Program-made: the position numbers and the translations under genes
Source of the DNA: Paramecium tetraurelia
Taxonomy: Eukaryota; Ciliophora; Oligohymenophorea; Peniculida; Parameciidae
Reading direction: 5' to 3'
Assembly (NCBI RefSeq): GCF_000165425.1
Contig: NW_001799577.1
Coordinates: 124,001 to 188,000 of the forward strand
Length of the DNA stretch: 64,000 nt
Notes under the pieces: model-generated
Databases searched by the model: none
What the model was told of the DNA's origin: nothing
Seen by the model: only the letters and a program-made list of their open reading frames with translations
In this document: in pieces, positions 39,731 to 51,979 of the stretch
How positions within the stretch are numbered: the stretch's first letter is position 1
Layout: every line of letters begins with the position of its first letter

Positions 39731-40958
39731 ATGGAATTATTACCTATCAATGTAATTACTTAAATATTCAAATTTTTGAGTGTTGGCGAGATATATTCTA
39801 AATTAGCATTATCAAAACACCTAACGTATCAATAATTTTGAATTAGATAATTATTATAGAATCAACAAGTACAAAGATTAATATTATGCACATATTATCC
39901 AAGACAATTGATGCTCAAATTTTCAAAGGATCAATACATGAATCTTCTGAAAACCTTAAAGAATGGAAGAATATTAGAGCTTCCATTCTGGGGGATTGAA
40001 ACTAATGGGGGTTTGACAGGAAATAGTTTAAGATTTTGGATTGGAAAATCATTTATGAATACAGATAGTCAATAGGTAAGTTTAGCCAGGTTGGAGAATT
40101 CGTTTATTTAAGGAATTCTAGCTTTAGACTCAATTAATCTAAAATCAGCATTAGTTTAATACACAAAAAAATTTATCTAAATTTTGGGGATGGAATTAAG
40201 CTAAACATTTTATACTTCTAATTCTTTAGATGTTTGTGCTGAAAAGATCAAGATCTTCGACTTATTTTTAAGTTTTCAATATTTAGAAGATTTCGAAGAT
40301 CAAAATATATTTGATGGCTTACAATATCTTTATCTTTATTAATATTGTAAAAATCTTTAAATTGTTTTAATGACATCTACAGATCTTTATAATTTAAAAG
40401 ATGATGACTTTCAAATGTATGCAATTATCTTTTTATGATAGTTTGCCTTTAGCCATATCACTGGTTAAAGGAGTGAAGATTTGCAGAAGGACTTTTGCTG
40501 ATAGGATAATTAAAACAATCCTGTTAATCACAAGTGAAGATCAATACATAAAGGATAACACAAAATAGAATTTAAGAACAGTTGATGAATTATATAGTTT
40601 GATTAAATCGAATGGAAATCAATATACTCCTACTTAAACAAATATCCCAATTTTATAATAGTTTTGTGATTAAGGCTAATTTGACAACTCAAAGTAGCTG
40701 GAGTACCTTTATTGCACTTTTGAACCCAAAGGATAATTATAACCCTTATTATGGCTGCAGTTTGTGAATCCAAATAATTATGAGATTGCTTTAAATTTTA
40801 ATGAATTTACTTAGAGATTGGCTAAATCAGTTCAACTAAAGTTTTTTGATGTTGATTAATAAGAAGATTTTGAATATAGTGGAATTTCATTTGGATATGT
40901 TAGTATCTTAGGATACATTTTAGATTCTAAGGACTTAAATATGCTTTAAGTTAATTGA
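39731..40958 (+). CDS. F-box-like protein, uncertain family
   Basis: 393 residues after two introns (39826-39846, 21 nt; 40417-40441, 25 nt). The start MELLPINVITQIFKFLSVGE with IYSKLALSKHL resembles an F-box (LP..V...I..FL...E), the SCF ubiquitin ligase adaptor motif. The rest is an alpha/beta region (FWGIETNGGLTG, FNEFTQRLAKSV) without a recognised substrate-binding repeat. A competing plus-strand frame at 39540-39778 overlaps the start and was not used. The continuous frame through both introns supports expression. Confidence 0.55.
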
Positions 40959-41008
40959 ATAATTTTTTATAATTAATTCGCAAAATAAATATTATTTGAT
41001 TAATAAAT

Positions 41009-42169
41009 ATGATTGATTAGCTTCTATAAGACAATGGATTGCTGAGGAAATAAATTCCGATTGGATCATAATCTTTATTTAGAGCTATATCAGATGCTCT
41101 TTATTTTACTACATCACAGCATGCGTAAATTAGTTAAATGTTGGTCCAATATTTGGAAAAGTAGATAGCTTTAAATGTAAATTGGAAAATGCATATTAGC
41201 TCATTCCCCAAAGTTTATCAATCTTAAAAACAAACTAAGCCTTAAGAAATGATTATTGTAAACAGCCCAGCTTCTCAAGTTTCGATTAAATCAATTTACA
41301 ATTAACATCCATGATGTTTCGTGTTAAGATAAACCTATATTACATTCAAGATAATAGATTGATGTGTAGAGTTTACAACGATCATCATTTAAGAATGATA
41401 GAGTTATGCAGAGATGATAATAATCATTACGATTGTGTGTATTCGAAAGAATTCATATAAAATGCCACATTAGTGCAATAATTAATCTATGAAGTATATT
41501 CTATAAATCAACATATTTCTTAGTAAATAAACAGCATCATAGGATTGAAGACTGATGTGCCCAAAATATTCAAGAACATCGAATAGGATATCTGGATGAA
41601 TGAAAAGGTGTTCAGTGATGTTAGATCCACCAAAAAGATTCGATCGAACTCGGAACATAAGAAAGACCAATAGGATTTGCTCCTATCTGAATTAGAAAAC
41701 ATTTAAAAGAAGTAACATGAAGAAGACTCAACTGAAGTCTAGATTAGTAATCTGAAAAGTAATCCTCCAGGATTAGATAAGTAATAAAAAGAGAAATATT
41801 CAAAGTAGTTCTATTAGAACAAATCAAAGTAGTACAACTCCAAGTAATAAACCTGTCATTTTAGAGGTTCCAACAACCAGAGAAACAGGAAAACTGAAAT
41901 TCTTTGATGAATAGAAAAGCTATGGATTTATTGTCTTGGATTCTGATAATTCAGATGTATTTGTCCATTTGGATGATTTATAAAGAGCAGGAATCACAAA
42001 AGAAGACTTAAGAAAATTAGGCTCATGTTTCAGATCCTAAACTTAAGTGAATCATTATGGAAGAGGAAATGAAAAACCTCCATCATTTTCATTTTAATTA
42101 ATGACCTATGTTGGTAAGTATAATAGAAGTAGAAAAGCAGTTGATTTAAAATTAATAAATGAATTATGA
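41009..42169 (+). CDS. OTU-like (catalytic Cys replaced) / cold-shock-domain fusion protein
   Basis: 361 residues if introns 41279-41328 (50 nt, unusually long) and 41781-41805 (25 nt) are removed. The N-terminus reads DNGLLRKQIPIGSQSLFRAI, collinear with OTUD4-type OTU domains (GLYRK ... ANCLFRAV), but Ser22 stands where the nucleophilic Cys belongs. The distal His motif is kept (DDNNHYDCVYSKEF, about residue 123). After a charged linker, a cold-shock domain begins at about residue 268: GKLKFFDEQKSYGFIV, then DVFVHLDDLQRAGI, with the aromatic RNA-binding positions mostly present. Suggests an RNA-associated protein with a non-peptidase OTU fold. The first intron needs transcript proof. Confidence 0.7.
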
Positions 42170-42877
42170 TTTCAGTTATATTCCAAAATAATATTTTATC
42201 TCCTTGTAAAAGAGTGTGTTTTTATTGTTTCATATACAAGTATGAATCATATTTTCGGAAGGTACTAAATAAGATTTCTAGAAATTTCAGTTCTAAGGTT
42301 AATTTTATTGTTTGCTTTGTAAGTAATTAATTAATATACCAATATTTATATACGATTAGTTTCAACTATTCTAATTGTATTAAATTTATAGTAATCATGT
42401 TGGAATATGTACATTAAACATCAATATTTTTATTATTTGCAAATCTAATATTTTAACATACATCTTTTTTTATTATAGATAAAAGTTATTTCAATATATA
42501 CAGTATTGTAAAAATATATTGAATAAAATAAAAAAACTTGGATAATAGAATACTTATAAATCAGGTAAACACAAACCAGAATCTTTTTATAATTGAATTA
42601 TAGTATTTGTATTAATCAAGTATTCTATGTTAATAACCTTGCTCGAAAACGTATTTTCATAGTGAAATTCACTTGAGGTCATACTTAAGGTAAATAATAA
42701 TTAATTTGAAATATAAACTAAATTTAAATATCCTTAACAATTACATTCTTAATAAGAAATAAAACTATGAACTGATATTCAGGTTAGAATCAAAAGAATG
42801 CATAATTAAGAATATTTAAATTTCAATAAAACATTAATAAACGTATATATATATATATTATAATTATAATAAAATAA
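42170..42877. other. Intergenic region, no gene seen
   Basis: About 700 bp of AT-rich DNA between two plus-strand genes; ends in a short TA dinucleotide run near 42846-42858. No coding frame or RNA gene recognised. Confidence 0.45.
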
Positions 42878-44321
<1,444 letters not shown>

Positions 44322-44354
44322 TTATTATTGATTATTTAATTCGCTATAAATAAA

Positions 44355-45287
44355 ATGAACTCCATTGGTCCAGAAGAGAATAAGCCAATTTTAAGAATGT
44401 TGTTGGCAGGAGTAGCTTCAATTGCGGCAGGGGGATCTACTCATCCAGTTGATACAGTTAAGGTGAGATTGCAGAAGGAAGGAGAAGGATAGTCTTCTGT
44501 TAAAAAATACAAGAATATCATAAGAGGATCATATGTAATATACTAAGAGGAAGGAATGCGTGCATTATACAAAGGATTATCAGCATCATTAGGTAGAGAA
44601 GCTACGTATTCAACTTTGAGACTTGGATTGTATGAGCCATTTAAGCATATGATATCTAATGATGGAGAGAAGACTTCCTTGGGAGTCAAGTTTTTCGCAG
44701 GTTTGATGTCTGGGTCTACTGGAGCAATTGTTGCAAATCCATGCGACGTGTAATAAATTATTAATAATTTTGATCAGTTTAAAGATTCGATTGCAATCTA
44801 TATCTGGCCATCATCAATCAGTATTTGCTGAAATTACACAAATATTACATCATGAGGGGATTCTGGGTTTGTATAAGGGCACAATGCCAAATTTACTGAG
44901 AGGAGCAATTCTCACAGGCACCAAAATGGCCACTTATGATTAGACTAAATAGTGGTTGAAAGAACATTTTGCATTCAAAGAGGGATTCAGTCTTTAGTTC
45001 GTATGCTCGTTTGCTACAGGTATTCAGATATCAAGTATATAGGATTGATGCTCTCTATTACAACTGCACCTATGGACTTAATTAAAACCAGAATCATGTC
45101 TTAAGATGCTGGTCATAAAGTTTATAATGGACTGATGGATTGTGCAATCAAGACATTTAAATAGGAGGGTCTAGGTGCATTCTATAAAGGGTTTTTCCCT
45201 TAATGGATAAGATTCGGACCATTTAATATTATATAACTTATTGTTTGGGAATAATTACGGACATTTTGTGGAATTAAAAATATATGA
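44355..45287 (+). CDS. Mitochondrial carrier family (SLC25) protein
   Basis: 293 residues after two introns (44750-44777, 28 nt; 45020-45042, 23 nt). It has the threefold carrier repeat, each with the signature PX[DE]XX[KR]: HPVDTVKVRLQ, NPCDVLKIRLQ and APMDLIKTRIM. Each repeat has two hydrophobic helices and a following amphipathic loop (EEGMRALYKGL, HEGILGLYKGT, QEGLGAFYKGF). Located in the inner mitochondrial membrane. The overall pattern is closest to the oxoglutarate/dicarboxylate/uncoupling-protein group, but the substrate cannot be fixed from sequence alone. Confidence 0.93.
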
Positions 45288-45310
45288 TTAATTGTATGTA
45301 TGTGATATTT

Positions 45311-46045
45311 TCATGGCAGATTCGTTAATTTGTTTGTATTATAATAATCCCAGAAATTGAGTCTGATTGGTTCAAGAGCATTAACAAAACTTTTGATTGC
45401 TGCATAAGCTACTTCATCAGTCTGATTTGGTCCAACAAATGTTTCAAAGACTTTGGTTCTACTTGGAGCAGCTAACCAGGCAGCTTTGGCAGCATTTCTT
45501 ACCATGAATCTACAAATTGTTAAGAATTAATTACGTATGGTAAGGTGCTAAAGCTTCATTGTATGCATCAGAACAGATGTCTGAGAATTTTTTATTTCTG
45601 TTATTATCTACGTCGAGGAACATGATCTTCAAATAGTTAAAGAATCTGATGATTCTCAACAGTGTTCTAGCCATTGATTAATAATTAGGCAATGTCTATT
45701 TATAAATTGATGGGTTAGTGTTACTTTATTTTTTAAGATCTCTTTATTGTTCTCTCCATTTAATTCCATCAATCCTTTCTACTTCTCTATTTAGATGACT
45801 CCAAAGATTCCCTTAGTTTATTCATTGTATTCATTCCCTCTATCTTTGATGACCTAAGCCTTTTCAATGACATCTGAAAATGCAAAATATAGCAATTTGC
45901 CCAATTGTTTGAACAGTTTGCAAAATTCAACCAAAAATTCACCAATTTGTTGGGGAGGGTAATCTCTATTCTACTCAAAGAATTGATTGGCTTCTGTCAG
46001 CAACTTTAGAATCTTCTCATTGTCATATCTATCGTTTTAATCCAT
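45311..46045 (-). CDS. Glycolipid transfer protein (GLTP/CPTP-like) domain protein, with apparent frame break
   Basis: Starts at 46043-46045 and ends at TGA 45311-45313. GLTP features: a first helix region IGEFLVEFCKLFKQLGKLLY, the FSDVIEK segment corresponding to the sphingolipid-headgroup Asp motif, MARTLLRIIRFFNYLKIMF, then SDAYNEALAPYHT and MVRNAAKAAWLAAPSR containing the headgroup-recognition His and the A/P-rich helix. These proteins move sphingolipids between membranes. Intron 45510-45534 (25 nt) is clear. Between about 45795 and 45830 the upstream frame (NEYNEQTKGIFG) and the downstream frame (NREVERIDGIKWREQQ) are offset and no GT-AG pair reconciles them, so a one-base indel is suspected. 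Confidence 0.78.
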
Positions 46046-46081
46046 GATTATTTAATAAACTATTTATTTAATTTTGAATTA

Positions 46082-46630
46082 ATGGATTATCGAATTGGAT
46101 CAGCAAGCATGAGTGATTTAGAAAGTGCCAAATTGGTTGCAAAGAAACTGTTTGAGACCTATGATAGAGACAGAAATGGAGTCATTGATACAACTGAGAC
46201 TATACCTATGATTGTGGATGCATACAAATCCTTTAATCGAAGTTTTCAACCAACCAGAGGAGATATCGATAGTTATTCAAAGGTCATGGATAGAAATGGA
46301 GATGGCAAAGTCACCTATTAAGACATAGAAGAATTGTGCATCAAATATTTATGTCCTCAGTTTTCTTAACAATAAAGACAATAAGCTAATAAACCATAAG
46401 ATCCCAGAATCGATGTAGCCAGAAGAGTGTTTAGGAAATATGATACTGATAATTCTGGCTATTTAAATGTTCAGGAAATACAAAAAATGATAGCCGAAGC
46501 CTACAGATCTATGGGATTAGCTTAGCCTACCTATAAAGATGTGTAAGTTTGGTTAGAAGCAGCTGATACTAATAAAGATGGTTTTATCTCTCTTTAAGAG
46601 TTTGAATAATTTGTCTTAAAAAGCTTATGA
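46082..46630 (+). CDS. Four-EF-hand calcium-binding protein
   Basis: Intronless, 182 residues. Four canonical EF loops with good ligands: DRDRNGVIDTTE, DRNGDGKVTYQD, DTDNSGYLNVQE and DTNKDGFISLQE, arranged in two lobes separated by a Q-rich linker (FSQQQRQQANKPQ). The lobe order is that of calmodulin-like/centrin-like sensors, but the sequence is not calmodulin or centrin itself. Divergent from the GLTP gene with only 36 bp between the start codons, so the two share a very short promoter region. Confidence 0.9.
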
Positions 46631-48627
46631 AAATTATTTAGTTTAAAAATAACAATTTATAATTATTTATTCAGTTCTTTCTCATAAAATTTAAATAATT
46701 TTTATTATAATAAAATTAATCTAAACTTTCTGTTTAGAATTAAATGTTATTTATCATTTATCTATTAAATAACTATAAATGTATCTGTATTTATTCGCAT
46801 CGAACATAATACATAAATAGATTATTGAAAAATGAATGATCAAAAAATTAGATTAATGAAGCAAAATGACTAAATAAAACACAGCATTAAAAGGGTTGAT
46901 TTTTAAGAAAAACTGATTTTCCTCAGAATCTAACTAATTCTCAATTTCTCTAATATAATAATTTAATATTTTCAATAAAGTAGTAAATTCTGGCATTAAA
47001 AATGGCATTAACAAATAATTAAAATAATTATATTATAACATTTTGAAATGAATTCTTGGTCATTCTGTCTAATAAAGATTGATTCATATGCTTGGATCGA
47101 ATAATCTAACAAACATTTGAATAGTATTATTAGTTCCTGTAAATTAGAATAATTATATTATGACTAAGTAAAGAGAGGTTTCTATTTTGATGAATGATAA
47201 ACCTAGTGAGATTCTTTGAGAACTTTAATAAAATGATACTAAAATTTCAGGATATGCTCAGGTTTCAAAGAGAATTTCAACAAATAGATTAATAAATTTT
47301 AGGCTGTTAATTGAATATTTGATGTGCTTATTTCTGGTGTTATAAATAGAAGACCCATAACTATGGTAATAATAACAATAACGATCAAGTTAGGATGAAG
47401 AGAACCAGGAATATACATTAGATAATATTTTTATATTTAGATTTAAATTATCGAAAATTTGAAAATAAGGGGGTGGATAAGATAATTAAATAAAATTAAT
47501 GCTGTCCTCACTATTTATTCGAAAATTCTAAAAGAAAAATAGTTAAATAAAATTCGGAGGGAATAACTTTAAATTTCCACATGAAATTGTTATCAGTTGA
47601 ATAAAGCGAACCTTAATAAAACGAATGTTAGACAAAGAACTAACTATCTGGGGGAGAACCATTATTAAACAAAAATGATTATTAAGTGAAGAAGGTACTA
47701 AACATTAATGGAGTGTAATCTCTTGATACATCAAATGAGGGATGCCTTGATTTAACCTGGTTAATTGAGGCAATCAAAAGATAAACCGCCTTAGAATAAG
47801 TCTCAAAAGCGAAGGTATAAATTTAGTCATAATTAAATCAGAAAATAAAAAAGTTCTAACTGAAATTAAAAAGAAAATAAAAGTCCAAATAAATGAGATT
47901 GCTTAAAAAAATAGCCTTCTATGACATTGCCTAAATACTATTAAATATATGATTAATTGTTTATGCTTGTTATTCATATTTTAATAATATATTTTATTCA
48001 TTGTTTTTTAAAATAAGTAGATGACAATTCATTGAATTAAGTATTAAGAGTCATTTCTGATAATTTATATCAAGAATGTAAAAATTTAAGTATTTTTTGT
48101 GTCAACAGCCATCAAAATGAGAATTGCATAAGAGATGATAAATAGCACCCTTTGGAATGTATGACAATGATAAATATTGAAAATATAAGTATAAAAGGAT
48201 TTTAGATTAAAATATGATTCTAATCGACATCACTCTTTTTAATAGCAATGAATATTTCTACATACTATAAAACCCTTCAAATTAACTAGAGAATATTAAA
48301 GTCAATTAAGTGACTCATTTTAGTTTTGATCAATACTTGGATGCTCAAATTTAGTTGTAAACAAATTGTTTTTATAGAGAAATCCAGATTAAGAGATTGT
48401 AAAACCTTAGGAATAGAGATAAATGAATAAATTAATAGACTTTTTGAAGAGAATGATAATAATGCATATGGTATTTCATAAATTTGATATCAAAAAGTTG
48501 ATATTTGAAATGAAATAGTAATATTCTTTTCAAAGGAGTGTAATAGACATTTGTAGATTTAAGAGGGGATAGATAATTGAATGAATGCTAATTATTAAAA
48601 CTAAAACAAATAATAATTAAAACAATA
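46631..48627. other. 2-kb gap without a confident gene; possible decayed coding pieces
   Basis: The longest gene-free stretch of the window. Short plus-strand frames look exon-like but do not join: around 47160-47330 (NDKPSEIL ... ENFNKMILKFQDMLRFQREF), an open frame 47400-47954 ending TGA (WLIEAIKRQTALEQVSKAK), and 48320-48435 (FDQYLDAQIQLQTNCFYREI). TGA stops interrupt them and no intron set repairs them. They may be remnants of members of a large ciliate gene family; chance open frames are also common when TGA is the only stop. Confidence 0.35.
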
Positions 48628-49718
48628 ATGATTATAATTTTATTATTCTTGGTCAATTTTATTAATGCAGACCCACTTGCTACATAAAAAACAAATGAAT
48701 TAAGGGAAATGTAATTGAGAGATGGAATAATTGAATTGAATTCAACTGGATATTTGTATCATTTTTATATTCATATTCGAGTTACTACACAATGGAATTT
48801 CCACGACCATATGATATTGTTATCTATTTTGTTGCTCCCAGCTGCAAACTGTGCAATGATCTGAATGAGCATTACTAAAAAGTAGCCAAATTCTATGCTG
48901 ATTCAGGAGCGTTATACAAGAGTGAATCGAAAAGAGCTGTCTTCTTTGCCACAATGACATTCAATGATAAAAATAAGCAAGTCTTCGAACAACTTGGATT
49001 CATTTCAGCCCCAAACTTATTTATCTCATAACCTCATATAGTATTTGTGCCACAAGATGAAAGAGAAAGATATTTAAGAGACATGAAATGGACTATTTCC
49101 TATACGGATGGTACAGTCACAGCACATAAATTCCTCGAATTCATCAACAAGAGGACTGGAAGATAGGTCGATTATAAGGCCTCAACCTCAGAAGCTCTTA
49201 CTGTTATTGGTGTTCTTCTTGGAGCTTTAACATTTGGAGGCCTGATATTCATTATAGCAAGACCCTTGTTTCTAAATCCAAAATTGTGGTTTATAGGATC
49301 AATAATCATCTTCATTACTTGTTTGGCTGGAGTCGTCTATAACATAATTCATAATGTTCCATTCTTTAGTCAAAATAACAGAGGAGGCTTATAATGGAAG
49401 ACCAATAGTGGCAGACAACAACTTGGGTTTGAAGGATTGTTCCTTAGTCTTGGAATGACATTTGTTGGATTGACTATGGTTTTAATAATGAAATTTAAAG
49501 TTTTAGTCAAACATCAAAAATTAAGCATGTAATTTTATTAATATATCAATAGATTTATCGAAAGATTTATATATGTTGCCTTATTTGCTGCCATCTTCAT
49601 ATTCATCCAATTTGTTGAAGAAAACTATAGACAAAAGTCGCACTATAATCCAATCTATTGGCCACCAAAACATTACATCAAGGGACCATTAAACAGAGAC
49701 TAAGGCAATTCATTTTGA
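48628..49718 (+). CDS. Oligosaccharyltransferase OST3/OST6 (TUSC3/MAGT1) family subunit
   Basis: 354 residues after one 26-nt intron (48756-48781). A cleavable signal peptide (MIIILLFLVNFINA) leads into a lumenal thioredoxin-like domain with the redox motif CKLC (about residues 64-67), as in OST3/OST6 subunits that hold nascent glycoproteins through mixed disulfides. Four membrane helices follow (ALTVIGVLLGALTFGGLIFI, IIFITCLAGVVYNII, LFLSLGMTFVGLTMVLI, FIYVALFAAIFIFIQFV), the family's usual topology. It ends in a short polar tail with YWPPKHYIKGPLNRD. Acts in the ER in N-glycosylation, the pathway supplied by UDP-GlcNAc. Confidence 0.93.
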
Positions 49719-49881
49719 GTTTATATTAAATAGTAAAAGTAAATAAATTATACATTTTTCTATAATGAAAGTAAAATCAAATTCAGTTTTGATAGACTTA
49801 TAGAATTCTAATTGTTTTATCAAAGATTCTATGAAGTTGACTCTACTCTCCTTTATGTATTAATTTTAGTATTAATTTGAA

Positions 49882-50887
49882 TCACTTAGATTAAAACTGC
49901 TTTTATTATTTTATACTTTCTTCTTCCTCAATTTAAATATATTGTTTAGGTTGTTATGGCTTAGTTTTGTCAAACTATTTCAACAATTATTTTTCATCAT
50001 CCATTATTTTAATATATCTAGGGTCATTTTGAAATTAGTTGAATATCCCAAATTATTGAAGTGCATCTTCGGCTGAGATTCTCTAAATCAATAAAATATG
50101 ATAAGTTACTTATTTAGGATCTTTTTGAAGCATTTATTTCAACAATACCTTAAATTCATCCGAAATAGCGTATTTTTAATCATCCAAATCATACTACTTC
50201 GTTTAAATAGATTCTTCGATTACTTTATGGTTATTTCCAATGAAGTATAGTTCTCCAAAAAGCATTTAATGAATAACCAATCCTAAGGACCACATATCTA
50301 CTTTTTAATCATATTCATCATTTGTAAAAATTTCAGGAGCCATATATGCTAAAGTACCAAGCTTAGTTTTATAGGTTGGCTTTTACTTAGCAAAAGTAAA
50401 GCTTCCCAATTTATAAACTCCATCCTTAATTAAAATATGTTCAGGTTTAATAATTCTATGAGCAATATTGTTTTTAGCCAATAGAGCAAGTGCCTACAGC
50501 AATTAAAACAAAATGAATAAGGCTTCATTTTCTTGGATCTTCTTTTTTCTATACATTTGTTACTCTAAAGATCCTTAATCGCACAATTCCATAACTAAAC
50601 ATATATTATCTTATATCTCTAAGCATTCATAAGTTTTACTGATAAATGGACAAATATCTTTTCTTACAATTTCTGCTATAACATTGTGTATTTGCACTTA
50701 ACCCCCAATTAATCCATACATTCTATTATTACTTGATTAATAAAATAAGATTTTACTAAATTTTAAATGCTAGAGCTTCTTGAGTTTATAAATTTTAGCC
50801 TTGAAAGATATTTGCAATTGTTCCAAATACTAATCTCTAATTCTACCAATATTAATATTTATTTCCAATAACTACATTCTCTTCCAT
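49882..50887 (-). CDS. Protein kinase-like protein lacking HRD Asp and DFG (likely pseudokinase)
   Basis: 317 residues after two introns (50732-50756, 25 nt; 50083-50109, 27 nt). The kinase fold is clear: ALAFKIY with the ATP-anchoring Lys, VMELCDQGSLEQQM hinge region, then HRIIKPEHILIKDG in the catalytic loop, GTLAYMAPEIF, and YDQKVDMWSLGLVIHQMLFGE. But the loop reads HRI instead of HRD, Asn of KPEN is His, and the metal motif DFG is replaced by LGSF. The glycine loop (LVFGTIANIFQGQ) is also weak. Most likely a catalytically dead, ULK/ciliate-type pseudokinase; the frame is otherwise intact. Start 50885-50887. Confidence 0.85.
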
Positions 50888-51260
50888 ATTTTAAATATTT
50901 TTTATTTTTAAATTTATGAAATATTAAAAATTCAGGATAAGAGTCTTAAATTTGTTTTATTTTTCTATTAAAATTATTCCATATAATTTAATGTATAAAA
51001 ATTTAATACCTAATATTCAACATTCATACTACTTAATTAGTCTATATTTATTAATACATTTAATATAATTTATCAAAGTAGGCTCTTCACTATTTCTTAG
51101 TAATGCAAAGTCATGAAGATAAAGTTAATAGATGTTTACCCTATTTCTAATATTTAAGTAAAAGGATATTCATATGTTCTTATTTCTAAATATGACTAAG
51201 TGATTATGGAAAGACATCGAAAATATTAAATTATAATATAAAAAAAAAATAATAATTCTA
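50888..51260. other. Intergenic region, divergent promoters
   Basis: About 370 bp, very AT-rich, between the divergent kinase-like and calcineurin-B-like genes, with an A-run near 51241-51249. No gene recognised. Confidence 0.45.
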
Positions 51261-51926
51261 ATGGGAACAGGTGGTGGTGGAATGAAGGCTTAATCACTAT
51301 AAGATTAGTTAAAATACATCCGCCGACAGAACGGATCGAGGAAGTGCTGAAAAATACTCACTTTTCTTTTTATAAAAGAAAAAAAATTTTTTTCTTTTTT
51401 AAAAAAAAATNNNNNNNNNNNNNNNNNNNNNNNNNNNNNNNNNNNNNNNNNNNNNNNNNNNNNNNNNNNNNNNNNNNNNNNNNNNNNNNNNNNNNNNNNN
51501 NNNNNNNNNNNNNNNNNNNNNNNNNNNNNNNNNNNNNNNNNNNNNNNNNNNNNNNNNNNNACTATGGGTTTCGCCACGTTTATGCAATATTTGACTGTCT
51601 TTCATCCATTATCAGATGTGGAGTAGAAAAAAGATTACATGTTTAATATATATGATTTGGATCAGGATGGTAAAATTACAAAGGAAGACTTGACAGAAGT
51701 GTTTAAGATTTTATTCATGAAAAGTCAAACATCTGCAATTTAGAAGAAGTCAATGAGACCTTAAATATTTCAGACCAATTTTATGAACAAAGACTACGTT
51801 GAGAAACTGGGAAAGGACATTATGAACATTGTAGATGATGACAAGTCAAATTCAATTGAATTAGATGAATTCGTTAAAATGTTTACAGACACAGACTTGA
51901 AGTTTAGAATGAATATCGTATTTTGA
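51261..51926 (+). CDS. Calcineurin B/CHP-like EF-hand protein, interrupted by assembly gap
   Basis: N-terminal MGTGGGGMKAQSLQDQLKYI has Gly2 in a myristoylation context, as in calcineurin B and CHP proteins. After about 51320 the frame slips (IEEVLKNTHFS appears one frame over) and sequence quality seems poor up to the N gap 51411-51560. Beyond the gap the frame is clean: TMGFATFMQYLTVFHPLSD, an EF loop DLDQDGKITKED, a degenerate helix, a second loop DDDKSNSIELDE, and a C-terminus FRMNIVF. Middle residues, including the first two EF-hands, are missing from the assembly. Functions as regulatory subunit of a phosphatase or transporter by family analogy. Confidence 0.75.
51411..51560. other. Assembly gap (150 N)
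   Basis: Exactly 150 ambiguous bases inside the calcineurin-B-like gene, preceded by a low-complexity T/A homopolymer stretch (51361-51410). The true length of the missing DNA is unknown. Confidence 0.99.
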
Positions 51927-51979
51927 GTAATTGAGTATCAAACTAGTTTAAAAAGTTAAGCTCATTTGTTATATATATT

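Noticed and set aside
39540-39778. Plus-strand frame starting MEIHDFIYNKEVEQ with a hydrophobic end
   Set aside because: Overlaps the better-supported F-box-like start at 39731; no intron links them and no domain is visible.
47400-47954. Open frame of over 180 codons
   Set aside because: With TGA as the only stop and AT-rich DNA, chance frames of this size occur; composition is low-complexity and no motif is present.
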